A DNA stretch of 24,219 nucleotides from Synura sp. LO234KE. Taxonomy: Eukaryota > Sar > Synurophyceae > Synurales > Mallomonadaceae. Shown here in pieces: positions 9,561 to 19,370 of this stretch (positions within the stretch are counted from its first letter, which is position 1; each line of letters starts with the position of its first letter). The notes under the pieces were generated by a model. It saw only the letters and a list, made by a program, of their open reading frames with translations. It had not been told where the DNA came from and did not search any database. The position numbers were made by a program, and so were the translations under genes. The stretch is taken from the NCBI GenBank assembly GCA_015143735.1, contig VKHC01000039.1, forward strand, positions 1 to 24,219, read 5' to 3'.

Positions 9561-10380
9561 TACACTCGACCTGCGCCCAAGTCTTAATGAGAGCCATTCT
9601 TAGCAAGAGCGGTTTGCGGAGACAAGATTGGGTGTATTTTGGCGGTTGAACAATTTGACGCGGGATCACTGTCACGGACGTTGTCCCATTACTACACTAG
9701 CGCTGGTACCACCGTGCGGCGTGGCAGCTGAAAGGAGAGCAAGGCTACCGTTGACCCTATCGTTGTTTTAATACAATTGAACAAGGGCGAGTTGAAGTCG
9801 GTGGTGGTTGCCTGTTCTGTAGAACACTAGTTATCATATATATTTCTTTTATTCATTGACTTTTCTTTGATTTCTATTCTTTTCTAGTCCTACAATAGAA
9901 GTAGTAACTTCTGCGATCCAAGTACCTCACACTGTCACTCCTGATCAAAGCTCGCTCGCTAAATATTCGCTGTTATACTTGTACTTAGAATGATACTAGG
10001 AGGAAGTTATTTATAACTCAACTAATAACTCTTTGAAAAGGAAGTGATGTTAAAATAATCTACCGCGGTAAACGATTAAATACTTCCTAGTAAATCATAC
10101 CAAACGTAGTGATCTACCATTACTACTGCTGTCTTCCTAACCATGGCTGAGGTCCTCCTTAGGATGCTACTACCGTTGTCACCTCCAGAGGCAGAGCACG
10201 CGCGGGGAACACGATGATCCCACCACCTCCTCGCTTATAATACAAGAAAGAATGGCTGTGTGCCGACGAGTCCCCTTCTGCATTGATTCCTCTACGAAAC
10301 CGATTCTATTTGTTTTGATTGTTGCTTTGTCTGAACCAGCGGATTTTTGGTACTAAGCAAGGAATATAGGAAGGTTTATT
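9561..10380. other. Intergenic stretch, no gene seen
   Basis: No ORF of note and no recognisable RNA gene. Base composition shifts between mixed and AT-rich parts (for example the T-rich run around 9840-9890). Nothing here could be assigned. Confidence 0.4.
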
Positions 10381-10577
10381 TGCCGAAAATCTAATAGTTA
10401 TTTATTACTAAGTGGTAGATATGAAAGACAGAACAGGAAGTCAAACATAGCCGAAGGCACCTACTTGTAAATAACCACCCTCTATGTACCCAATGGCAAG
10501 TCCCGTGACCGAGTAGAGGGAAAACGGGTGCTACACCCGGACTAGGAAATCAGTCACCCACCAAGTCCACATTGAAA
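10381..10577 (-). repeat. 3' tail of the RNase H element family
   Basis: Read on the minus strand, downstream of the RNase H gene, this contains CCCTCTACTCGGTCACGGGA (from 10520 downward), then GGGTGGTTATTT, then TAATAAATAA and TTTTCGG. The same blocks in the same order occur on the plus strand at 18908-19040, where they also follow an RNase H-like C-terminal remnant. The two copies therefore define the 3' end of one repeat family. Confidence 0.6.
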
Positions 10578-11498
10578 TCATGCACAGGGAGAGCAGGAGG
10601 AGTGAAAAATCAGAGCAAGGCGACGAAAGAAAGCGCGCCAGGAGAAAGGTTGCCGGGAATCAAATGAAGGCAGGCATGGATCCCGGCGAGGAAGGAGGTG
10701 GCGCTCTGACTGGCCGCGCGCCAAGGGTACCTCGGACCGACGCCGCGGCCGAGGCCGGGAAAAAGGTAGAACCGCGGAGGCCGCAATCCGTGATGCAGGA
10801 AGGGGTCGGAATTGGGTCATGAGGTGGGGGGTCACGCATCCCCGAGCCGCAAGTCTGTCTGCTTCCGCGTTCCCTAGGGTCAATGGGTCGTCTGAGTTGG
10901 TGTGGGCCGGAGTCCAGGAGATAGAAATGGAATTGTCGCGCTTCACCTGATCAAGAAGGGCATTGATGCGGGAGATGATCTGCTTGTTGGCAATCGGTTT
11001 GATGGCACGGGTTGCGAACAGTTTGACGCAGTAGAGGCTGTCGGAAACAAGATTGTAGCGCGGTGTGGAAGCGGGGTCGAGGGAGTTGCGCCGTCGTCGG
11101 ATCCAGTCCAGGGCATGATAGAAGGCGCTGAGCTCCCCCGTGTTGCTGGTGGCACGCCGAGCACCTATCCAGTCGCGTCCGGTGGGAGAGGTGGAGACTG
11201 GGCCCCAGATGGCTCGGGTCTCCGCTCTGCCCGGGAAAGTGATGTGAACTCCCCATCCTGCCGAGCCATTTGGAAGAGCCGAGCCATCTGTAAATAGAAA
11301 CGCCGAGGGGTTCTCTAGCAAGGGATCTCCGGGGCCCGTGGACTTGGACATGTACTCCTCGGCTTTCTGCCGGGTGGAGAAGCGCTTAACGTCCGAGGGG
11401 ATGCCGATGGTATGGGGCTTAGCTTCCCGCCAGGAGGTGTATATACCCGGCACATGCCCTAAGCGGACTGTGTAAAAAACCGTAGGGACTGAGGCCAT
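10578..11498 (-). CDS. RNase HI-type protein with N-terminal hybrid-binding domain
   Basis: ORF of 306 residues starting MASVPTVFYTVRLGHVPGIY. Residues 7-50 match the RNase H1 hybrid-binding (viroplasmin-like) domain: YTVRLGHVPGIYTSW, then FSTRQKAEEY. The RNase H fold covers about 66-220 with all four acidic catalytic residues in place: D71 (FTDGSA), E122 (NTGELSA), D153 (VSDSLY) and D214 (GNAEAD), plus H199 in the TPAHT loop. It would cut the RNA strand of RNA-DNA hybrids. The last ~85 residues are Arg/Pro/Ser-rich, look non-conserved, and may be former 3' untranslated DNA. It could be a cellular RNase H1. The 3' tail shared with a second, decayed copy suggests instead a retroposed or retroelement-derived gene. 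No reverse transcriptase is visible upstream. Confidence 0.75.
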   Translation of the reverse strand: MASVPTVFYTVRLGHVPGIYTSWREAKPHTIGIPSDVKRFSTRQKAEEYMSKSTGPGDPLLENPSAFLFTDGSALPNGSAGWGVHITFPGRAETRAIWGPVSTSPTGRDWIGARRATSNTGELSAFYHALDWIRRRRNSLDPASTPRYNLVSDSLYCVKLFATRAIKPIANKQIISRINALLDQVKRDNSISISWTPAHTNSDDPLTLGNAEADRLAARGCVTPHLMTQFRPLPASRIAASAVLPFSRPRPRRRSEVPLARGQSERHLLPRRDPCLPSFDSRQPFSWRAFFRRLALIFHSSCSPCA

Positions 11499-11952
11499 GA
11501 TGTGGCGACGCTTGAGGCATCTCCGTTATACTCGGAAAGGGCGGAAGGAAGAAGCAAATTAGACATGATGCGCAGAGTGCTCAATAAATACCAATCAAAT
11601 CATTTTCGGAGTTCAGGGATCATGGACATGATAACAATCTCAATAAAACTTTAATTTGTCTAGCTACGCTGACAGTACTATTTCGTAGGCACTTCCAGTC
11701 TCAGCCAACTTGTATGGCCTAGTATAGAGTTTACTCTTGAGATGTTCATCGGCTGAGACCAATGAAGATATTAGAAGATACCATGAATATTTTTACGAAG
11801 CACGATTATTTATTTTAAAATTCCAAACCACTAGCACCACCTCTTGCTAAGGCACCGAGCCTTTCTCCTCGCCACTATCCTCCAAACTATTCGAATAACT
11901 TAAGCAGCGCGTACTCTCTGCACCACCGCATCTCGGTCACCGCCTCCACCGC
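11499..11952. other. Intergenic stretch between RNase H gene and COG8
   Basis: About 450 bp between two minus-strand genes. It should contain the COG8 3' untranslated region and the upstream region of the RNase H ORF. No further ORF or RNA gene was recognised. Confidence 0.4.
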
Positions 11953-14377
11953 TCAATCTTTACTTACACCCCCACCCTCGGGCTCATTTCCCGACACTCC
12001 ACTCCGCTCTTCTTGCACACCTACAAATAGCCCTCCATCCCTCAGTACATCCACACATGCCTGCAAGACACCGTCAACGTCCCTCGTCCCAGCCACCTTC
12101 ACAGCCTGCGCCTCTCCCTCCGCACGATGGACCTGGGTGCCAACGGTTGAGGGGTACACCGCGTGGAAGCAGAACAACGCGTGCGGCACGAGCGCGTCGA
12201 CGAGTGCCTCTCCATACATGAGATCTAAACACCTCCCTCCACTCAGACCCGGCGCCTCACTCGACTCCAAAGACCCCTGTCCTTGTCCCTGCCCCTGATT
12301 CTGAACGGGTTGCTTGGGCGTACTGCGTCTGTCCAGCAGCTTGGCGCCTCGGGATCGGATGTCGTCCTTCATCTGCACCACAAACATACAGGTCTCCACA
12401 CAGACCTTCTGTAGCTCTTCGCGAACAGCCTGGCGGGCGAGGAGTAACGGACATTCTCGAACGAAATTCAGACCGATCAGTAGGGCGTTAAGCAACTGCG
12501 CCAACGCTGGATAGGATAGCAGCGGGGTGGGGGCGGGTAAATCCTCCGAGGTGACCGTTACGCGGTTGGTATCCAGACCAGCAGCGGCAGGCGGGGTGGG
12601 ATTAGGATGGGGCTCGACGCCGTCACGCGGTGCAATTGCTTCAGCACTTGAAGATGAGGTTTGAGTGGGTACATACAGTGGGATCACCTGAGAGGAGAGG
12701 GACAGGAGTCATGTTTGGGATGACGGATAAGGGGTGAGAGATGCTCAGCACTCGGCGAGGCAAACGGCCACACGTAAGAGTAGGCAAGCTAAACGGACAG
12801 CGCTAACACTACACTACCGTATTCTTTCTAGCGACTGAAAAAGTATCGAAGAATTTGAAAGAAGAGTCAAGGAGAAGGAGGGGGGGGGGGTTACCTGGGC
12901 CCTTCCTCGGCCCCTCGGACCATCCATCACAATCCTCTCCGTCGTGATGTGCAACTTGAAGTTAGCCAGCGCTGTCGCCCACTCCTCCCTCAGCCGTTTC
13001 ACCATCACATCCGTGAAGAGCGCAGGTAGAGAGGCGGAGAAGTCACAGCCGATCTGCGCCATACGAGCGGAAAAGAACTGTGTTTGTTCTAGAACAGAGC
13101 GGAAGGAGGATCCATCCTCGATATCTCGTAATTTCTGTCGAATGTCATTGAGCAGGTGCTCCACTCGGTTCGTCACCCACGTGCTCAGTAATGCATCGGT
13201 TGGGAAAGACGCGTGGGATTCTTCAAACAACGCGTTATACTGCGTGATGACCGAGAACCACGACGTGCGGTTCACTTCGAGTATCTCTATGATGCGGCCG
13301 TAACAACCCTTCGATTTGCTGTGATGTCCACCTGTACCCTTTTCCGCTGTAAATCGGTTATTTTCTGAACCAGCGTCTTCTATGATCCCAACATTTTGGG
13401 TTCCTGGCTTTAAAGGATGGGATATCTGTGAATGAGTATCATCAACCGTTCCCGAGGATGCCGCAAGTACGTCATCTGTAAGTTTATTGATCCACATCGT
13501 ACGCGCTTCCAGATAGATCATTTGCAGCTTAGACTCTATGCTGCTCAGATAATGCGATCGGATCCGCTCCCGCTCTACGTCTGTGGCTTGTGCGATGTAA
13601 CGGCAACCTCCGAAACGCTCGAGGGAGATATGCCGGTCGAGGAATAGAGTCTCGAGTTTGCGCAAAGTGGCCAAAAGTTGAATCTGCTTAGGTAATGACG
13701 CATTTTCAGATAAATGAGATATGATTTGGTGCTTCAGACTTTTCAAGGTTTGATGAACTTCATTTACAATATTTCGCACGATATTATTTCCAGATCGTGT
13801 CGATTTATCAACAGAGTGTACTTCTTTAGATAGCAAATGCTTTCTCTCTAAAATATTTACAAAATTAGCCAACTCTAGGGCCTCATCGTAGAATCCGTTT
13901 CGCGAGCACGCTTCCGCAAGTTGTGGCACTTCCAATAACTCGATAAGCTGCATGTGATGCTGCAACGTCTTCCTATTTCTTTTATGAAAATTCACAAATT
14001 GACCAACTTTATCCCGAAAGGCAGTGCATTGCTGAGAAAGACCGTGTAAATCTTCAAGAAGCTCTGCTGCGACATCAACTAATTTCTTATCCTACGGAAA
14101 AGTTAAGGCCATGCATGATCAAAGGGAAACATGATGAATTACCTCACTACGCAAATGCGTCGAACAAGTCAGATTCTCGACAAATACTCGGTAATTGTCA
14201 ATTACAAGGGATTCTAATTCATTATTAATTTTATCCGCTTCCAATTTCAACCGCGCAGGCTCCTCCTAGGATTATTTTGTCGCATAAACCAACTAAGGGT
14301 CTAAAGGAGGATTTTACCTGCAGGCTAGAGAGCCCCATGGTAGAAACCACGCTTATACTACTTAAACTGTCCTCCAT
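11953..14377 (-). CDS. COG8: Conserved oligomeric Golgi complex subunit 8
   Basis: Four exons on the complement: 14377..14318, 14265..14143, 14091..12895 and 12687..11953, all joined in phase 0, giving 704 residues (human COG8 is about 612). COG8 belongs to lobe B of the COG tethering complex, which captures vesicles for retrograde traffic within the Golgi. Family signatures: the N-terminal VIDNYRVFVENLTCSTHLRSE; then HHMQLIELLEVPQLAEACSR followed by NGFYDEALELANF, the most conserved Dor1/COG8 stretch; and in the last exon LLSYPALAQLLNALLIGLNF. The start MEDSLSSISV (14377) is preferred over an upstream in-frame ATG at 14440, which would add a hydrophobic stretch unexpected in a peripheral cytosolic protein. 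Introns are 52, 51 and 207 bp. The low-complexity GQGQGQG and the glycine/glutamate-rich end are not conserved parts. The gene is divergent from the plus-strand gene at 14509. Confidence 0.9.
12880..12890. repeat. Homopolymer G11 tract next to a COG8 splice donor
   Basis: Eleven consecutive G on the plus strand. On the coding (minus) strand this is C11, immediately after the GTAA of the exon 3 donor at 12894. It is a length-variable sequence close to a splice site and also a likely place for sequencing error, though it is intronic and does not affect the frame. Confidence 0.9.
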
Positions 14378-14508
14378 GATAAAAAAAATTACAACGCTAA
14401 AAATGATTACTACATATTTCACGGATTTACTCTGAATCAAATTTCGAAACCGACTCGACGAAAGTAGCTTGATACTTGGAAATGAAATATGGTGTTATAA
14501 TGCACTAA
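14378..14508. promoter_or_regulatory. Shared divergent promoter region
   Basis: Only 131 bp separate the COG8 start (minus) from the start of the acidic Cys-motif protein gene (plus). Both 5' regions must fit here, so a bidirectional promoter is inferred. The stretch is AT-rich, with an A run near 14381-14388. No specific factor site was identified. Confidence 0.5.
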
Positions 14509-17500
14509 ATGGAAACAGAAAATTCATCAATTTATAACGATGATTTCGATCTTACTGACGGGAAAAGCTTAACGGATTCGAAGAGGAACCGAGGAGGTGA
14601 AACAGATCCTGATTTTTCTATATACGATGAAGATTTCAATCATATTGAGGAGCCCAATTCGATTGATAATAGTTTAACCGGCTTAAAACCAGCTATCGAG
14701 GGGGAGGGCTATCTTGACGACTTTGATAATAGTAGCACGGAAAATTCGTCACCTAGTGGAAACGCTAATAGTGTACCTATTCCTATTCAAGTAAAAGAGA
14801 AGTCCAACTCAATAAGAGAGCTAATTAATGAAGGGGGGAATCCTCGTCCTTTTGATAAACGAGAATATAAAGATGAAGGGAATAATCTTCAATATCCTCA
14901 CGATTTTGGCGAGGACAATAGTGTAAACAAAACTGAGCACCAATTGGAACAGCGGCCGAGAGCAAAAAATCTCGAAAATGAAAACGAAAATTTGGAGGCA
15001 GCAAACGGTCCTCCAGATTTTGGTAAAACAAAAAGTGAAAGTTTGAAAGATGATTCCTCCGAAGGCAGTGCCGATGAGGTCACTCACTCTCGAGGTGAAT
15101 TTTTAGGATTCGTTTGTTTCCTTTAGTCTAAATCATTTCTCAATATTTCCAGGACAAATGAATGGGAACCCACCAGAAAGGCGAATGGAACAAATAGACT
15201 ATAATTCTCCCCCAATCAACCTTCGCAACACGTACAGTGGTTACCTATCTCCGAAAATATCTCTGATCCGTACTGTCCATACCCACCTTCCAAGATCCTT
15301 ACAACGAGGGAAATGGCATCCACGGCAGCAAAGCAGTAAAAGTATATGTGCAGACGAACTGGAGGACTTCAAACAGCTCGTGCAATCGTTAGAGGAGCGA
15401 GTGCGCGAAAATGACGTGGAATTTCGGGGCAAACTGGAAACGTCATTTCAGAATTATGTATCGCGCATGAAAGAGAAACAGGAAGAAGAGGTGAGTAGCT
15501 AATTTTTGGCTGCGATGAGTTTGTTCCCTCTAATAACCACCTTTTGGGTTCACGCGCTTCGATCGTGTCCACACATCCCCCTATTCGTACATACAGTATG
15601 CACTAGGTATCTCTAATTTATATATTTATAGACTAATTTCGTCCGTGAGGGTTTGTCCAAATCCGAGAGCGTCCACACCTACATGGATCTGCTGCAATCC
15701 ACCACCATTCCCCCCGCCTCCAATGGTATACGGCCCGCCACAGCACCCTCCTCCCTAGAGAATGCCAAATACAAACCGCTGATTCTGGAAACACCGGTGG
15801 CTTACACCACGGATAATTTCAGATCAAATAAGCATCGCCTACGCGCTCGTGTTGTGATGGCACGGCTGCAGGACAAGCACGTGGCGGAGAGGCGGCGGGC
15901 AGAGGAGGACTACGTGTAAGATCTGTTCCACTGTCCCATGACTTATATACTCTCATCATCGACGATGTGGGCATGAGAAATCTGTCTTACCTTGCAGTGC
16001 TCTGATCGTTATACATATACATGTACACATTCATATCACACATGTGTGTCCGCAACGGTTACACAGCTTTTGAGCTCAATTGAACAAATTATTTGTTATA
16101 CCATTTATCTTAATATCTTTTCAATAAATATATGCACCGCGGTTTCTTCTTCTCCGCTCCTCCTCTGATTCAAATGAAACTGATTCACGGAGCCGTATCA
16201 TCTGCTCATGTGCTTATCAGAGCTACTCAAGCACTGTTAGATATAATAGTCAACCGCCAACTGAACGTCCTTCGCTCAGCCGAGCGCCAAGTAGAGACGG
16301 CAATTCAACACGAAGTCTCGAGTCTCAACTTGTGCTGCTCGCGGAACAACATGGCGGTAGATCGAGCGACCGTGCTAGTGCTGCAGCGCGCGGAGAAGGC
16401 CTCTGTGCGCTCCCGCCAAACCATCGATTTCTGGACCCGGAAATTCGACGGGTTATTCGAGTTGGTATCTGAACTGTACAGTGCTTTGGTGGACGCTGAC
16501 AACCGTTGGAAAAGGAAGTCGATCGCCGCGGTGGATCGAGCGTTAGCAACCACTGATTTCGTCTCAGACCAGCGCTCCGTGCACGTCGCGATTGACAAGT
16601 TCATGTCCTCCACCCAATGGAGTGCGAGGCACCACGGTGCCCTCCCGAGCTACCTGGACTCCTTACACACTTACAGTTACAATGGTGTACTGACAGAGGG
16701 CGGGAACAACAGTAACAATCCAATCAACACTTCCGCATCCAGCGCCGTCTTGTCCGGCGGGGACTACCTCAGCAACGTCTCGTCGGCCATGGCCGCTTCC
16801 TCGGTCGCCTCCTCCTCCTCGTTGGTATTCCGGCCTTCCTCCGCACCCGTCGCTTTCGGACGCCGGGCTCCCCACCCCAAACCTCCTGTCTTCCCTCCTA
16901 TCTCTACCGAAGGGGAGGGAACGACTGCAGCATCTTCACAGTGGCCTGTGTCTTCTCACGAGGAAGAGGAGGCAGAGGAGGAAGGAGAAGGTCGGGGGGA
17001 CTATGATGAGAAGCACAACGGTGTGTCGCCTGTTGAGTCACAGACCGCAGATCTGACCGAATGCGCCTTTTGTCGTAGAATCTTCTTCACCAGAGGTGAG
17101 CACTGCCACGTCCTTGACCCGTGTTGTTGTGTAGAAATTCCGCAATTTATGTGCACACTTCCTCGAGCATTAAATGGCGCACCGTTATGTCTCCATATAA
17201 TTCCCCTCTAGTCTCGTCCGATCCCATATTGTCGTCGTGTTAATGTCCTGTAGACGGCAAGGTTCTTCCCTCCCCCCAGAGTGTCAATCGCAGTTATGTA
17301 GCGAAGTACTTGTCTGCCAAGAGCTCTGCTTCGGCGACACGGTTAACTCAAACCGGTGAGCGGTCAGCGGCGAGGAAGAAATCCCGCAAGGTTCAGCGGG
17401 GTCTGCGGGAAAAGGCAGCCCAGGCGCGAGTGTTCTGTTCGTGGGAGTGCAGTAAGGGATGGGTCAATCGGTATTGTGGCATGCAATATCGATACCAAGA

Positions 17501-17558
17501 GAATCTCCTTGTCGATTTGGTATCTACACTTAATGAAGGGGACGAAGAGGAGGAGTAA
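14509..17558 (+). CDS. Acidic coiled-coil protein with C-terminal Cys (CxxC...FCSWEC) motif
   Basis: Five exons: 14509..15094, 15153..15490, 15632..15915, 16221..17095 and 17254..17558, giving 795 residues; intron phases 1, 0, 2, 1. Function not known. The N-terminus is acidic and repeats a short motif: IYNDDFD (8-14), IYDEDFN (38-44) and YLDDFD (68-73). A coiled-coil-like Glu/Lys-rich stretch follows in exon 2 (LEDFKQLVQSLEERVREN). Exon 3 ends in RLQDKHVAERRRAEEDY and exon 4 begins with a helical region, then a Ser-rich linker. At the C-terminus C684-x2-C687 (ECAFCRR) and C756-x3-C760 (FCSWECSKGW) suggest a split zinc-binding module. The last junction (17095/17254) is favoured because it keeps the frame and gives FFTRDGKVLPSPQSVNRSYV. 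The 15915/16221 junction is less sure: read-through gives a TAA at 15919, and AATAAA lies near 16123, so the locus could be two genes. Confidence 0.65.
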
Positions 17559-17932
17559 GAGAGCGAGGAGGAGGGGTGGGGCAGTGGATGTGGAAGTGTG
17601 ATAGCGTTCGCGAATTGATTTTACACAATTAGATACTACATGGTAGTTTAGTTATGTGTGGTAGCATCTCGCGCATCACTCTCGTAATTCAGTAGAGTCA
17701 TGATTTTCCAAAACTAAGTTGTCTGTTGTATTCCTATTAAGAGTCGCGTATACACTAAATCCATGGGATGTTCATCATTCCACCCTCGGGGCATCAAACT
17801 ACAGTGGTGCCGAGCGCCACAGTTACTATAGGCAGTGGCTCACAGCTCGTCTAGTGCCGTAGACTCGCTGTACTACTACTGCCAGTGCGCGGGACAAATA
17901 AATACACCAGTTTGTTGTCGGTTACTATACGC
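17559..17932. other. Downstream region of the Cys-motif gene, no gene seen
   Basis: Contains the probable 3' untranslated region (AG-rich up to about 17600) and then mixed sequence. No conserved ORF or RNA gene was recognised. Confidence 0.4.
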
Positions 17933-18277
17933 TCAGTACTTCAAATCGGTGCTCTCCACCTTTTTTCCCGGCTCCATCACCATAATTGTGTGGTACCCGT
18001 CACGCGCAAAACATGCCTTTTTAGATTTTACCTCCTCCGATTTTGAGGTATTCTGTCGAAATTCTCCAAAGGGTCCCAGATCACCGATCATTAATAGGCA
18101 CCCACCACGTTCCTGAACAATTAATTCAGTAAACCAGCTAGCAGCAGGACCAACTAATTTGTCAGCGCCCCAGAAGACCATTTCCAGGCCGAAGTGGGGG
18201 ATCAACGGCGCCTCCAAATGGCTGCTGACGGAACATTGAGCGAAATTTACCTCAATCGAGATATAATCTTTAATATA
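17933..18277 (-). CDS. Hypothetical minus-strand ORF
   Basis: Open frame from a stop at 18278-18280 down to a TGA at 17933. The first in-frame ATG is at about 18181 (EMVFWGADKLVGPAASW follows), so an ATG-initiated product would have 82 residues. The open part upstream (LEAPLIPHFGLEM) looks equally protein-like, so this may instead be an exon of a spliced gene or a relic. The composition is balanced and not repetitive (GGCLLMIGDLGPFGEFR). No family was recognised. The plus-strand ORF at 17835-18116 overlaps it and looks less protein-like. Confidence 0.3.
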   Translation of the reverse strand, partial: YIKDYISIEVNFAQCSVSSHLEAPLIPHFGLEMVFWGADKLVGPAASWFTELIVQERGGCLLMIGDLGPFGEFRQNTSKSEEVKSKKACFARDGYHTIMVMEPGKKVESTDLKY

Positions 18278-18560
18278 TCACCTAAATAATTAGTTTTGAA
18301 TTGTTATGGACCGGTGGGTAATTTTCCATGAAGTGATCACAGAATTAGATCTTTACCCTATTTTCAAGAATTTTCAAATGCAAATTGCATATTCCAGCCA
18401 TCTCAGAGGATTCATCCCAAGATTGGGATTTTCATAGATGAACACCCCGAGGTTACTGCTATAAGTAGTTTAGCTTAAAGTAATTTGATACCGCAAAGCT
18501 CGTCTCCTCGATAAAATCCCTCAAGCCGCGCAGATTTAGGAAGTTGATCGTGCGCATCAT
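18278..18560. other. AT-rich intergenic stretch, no gene seen
   Basis: No ORF of note. Nothing recognised between the hypothetical ORF and the decayed RNase H element remnant. Confidence 0.4.
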
Positions 18561-18954
18561 GGAGCGGAAACTTCAAGTACAACAGGCAACAACGCGGTTG
18601 ATAAACTAGCTGCAATAGGCGCCTCTTGAAGCCCTATCTCAGTCTCTCCGGCGGTGAGTCGAGTGACCATCGGCCAACGATAGCTACGAGGTCACTCTCA
18701 TCGCGGTACGCCCACTTCCTGCTCGATCATTCTAAGGATCATCCGATGTGGGATCCGTCTCACGCCATGCCTGGGACCTGAGTCACCATTCACCTTAGCG
18801 AGCTTTTGTCATTACGTTAGCCAAGCATTTGCTCCACCCCTTTAATTTATTTACCTACGGGGATGTGGTTGGCGATCAGTATGAGCTCCGAGTGCAGCCA
18901 TCCGAGGCCCTCTACTCGGTCGCGGGACGTAGAGGTAGGGTGGTTATTTGCCTT
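18561..18954 (+). mobile_element. Decayed 3' remnant of the RNase H element
   Basis: At 18585-18626 one frame reads GNNAVDKLAAIGAS and a stop, matching the last catalytic block of RNase H (GNAEADRLAARG in the intact copy at 10578-11498). About 305 bp later comes CCCTCTACTCGGTCGCGGGA (18908), which matches the tail of the intact copy with one difference. The spacing in the intact copy is about 337 bp. Upstream parts of the RNase H domain are not recognisable, so this copy is truncated or heavily mutated. Confidence 0.5.
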
Positions 18955-19117
18955 TTGGTAGTGCGTTCAGCCAGTGCTCCGGTACTTTATCCTTTCTTCT
19001 TGTAATAAATAAATAGCTGTTTGACTTTCGGGAAGTTTGAAGTGATTCAAATTTATTGGCACCTATAATACTACTACTTGTGCGGGAGATGATATACAAG
19101 CAAGGACTTCCCATAAA
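18955..19117 (+). repeat. Tandem duplication, copy 1 (163 bp)
   Basis: Begins TTGGTAGTGCGTTCAGCCAG and ends GGACTTCCCATAAA. It is followed at once by a second copy that is identical except for a 4-base difference in the AATAAATAAATAG run. The unit starts inside the 3' tail of the RNase H element family. Confidence 0.95.
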
Positions 19118-19276
19118 TTGGTAGTGCGTTCAGCCAGTGCTCCGGTACTTTATCCTTTCTTCTTGTAATAAATAGCTGTTTGACTTTCGGGAAGTTTGAA
19201 GTGATTCAAATTTATTGGCACCTATAATACTACTACTTGTGCGGGAGATGATATACAAGCAAGGACTTCCCATAAT
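19118..19276 (+). repeat. Tandem duplication, copy 2 (about 159 bp)
   Basis: Second copy of the 18955-19117 unit. It lacks one AAAT in the AATAAATAAATAG run. The near-identity points to a recent duplication, or to an assembly artefact. Confidence 0.95.
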
Positions 19277-19370
19277 ACTTGACATTTCGAGCACCAACGC
19301 CGCAGCGAATCATTCATGATTTACTCTACTATAGGTTGTGGAATCCTCGCCTGTATTTGAATCATTCACT

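Noticed and set aside
9690-9720. GCTGGTACCACC as a retrotransposon primer-binding site
   Set aside because: The match to the initiator tRNA end is only partial, and no LTR pair or gag/pol coding sequence surrounds it.
10580-11297. Plus-strand and other-frame ORFs opposite the RNase H gene
   Set aside because: Shadows of the minus-strand RNase H frame, which carries the full catalytic set.
14378-14440. Upstream ATG of COG8 at 14440 giving a membrane-like leader
   Set aside because: COG8 is a peripheral cytosolic protein, and conserved sequence begins after the internal ATG at 14377.
17131-17279. Alternative last intron of the Cys-motif gene (donor GTAGAA at 17131, acceptor CCCCAG at 17279)
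   Set aside because: It keeps the frame but uses a weak donor; GTGAGC at 17096 with the acceptor at 17253 also keeps the frame and is stronger.
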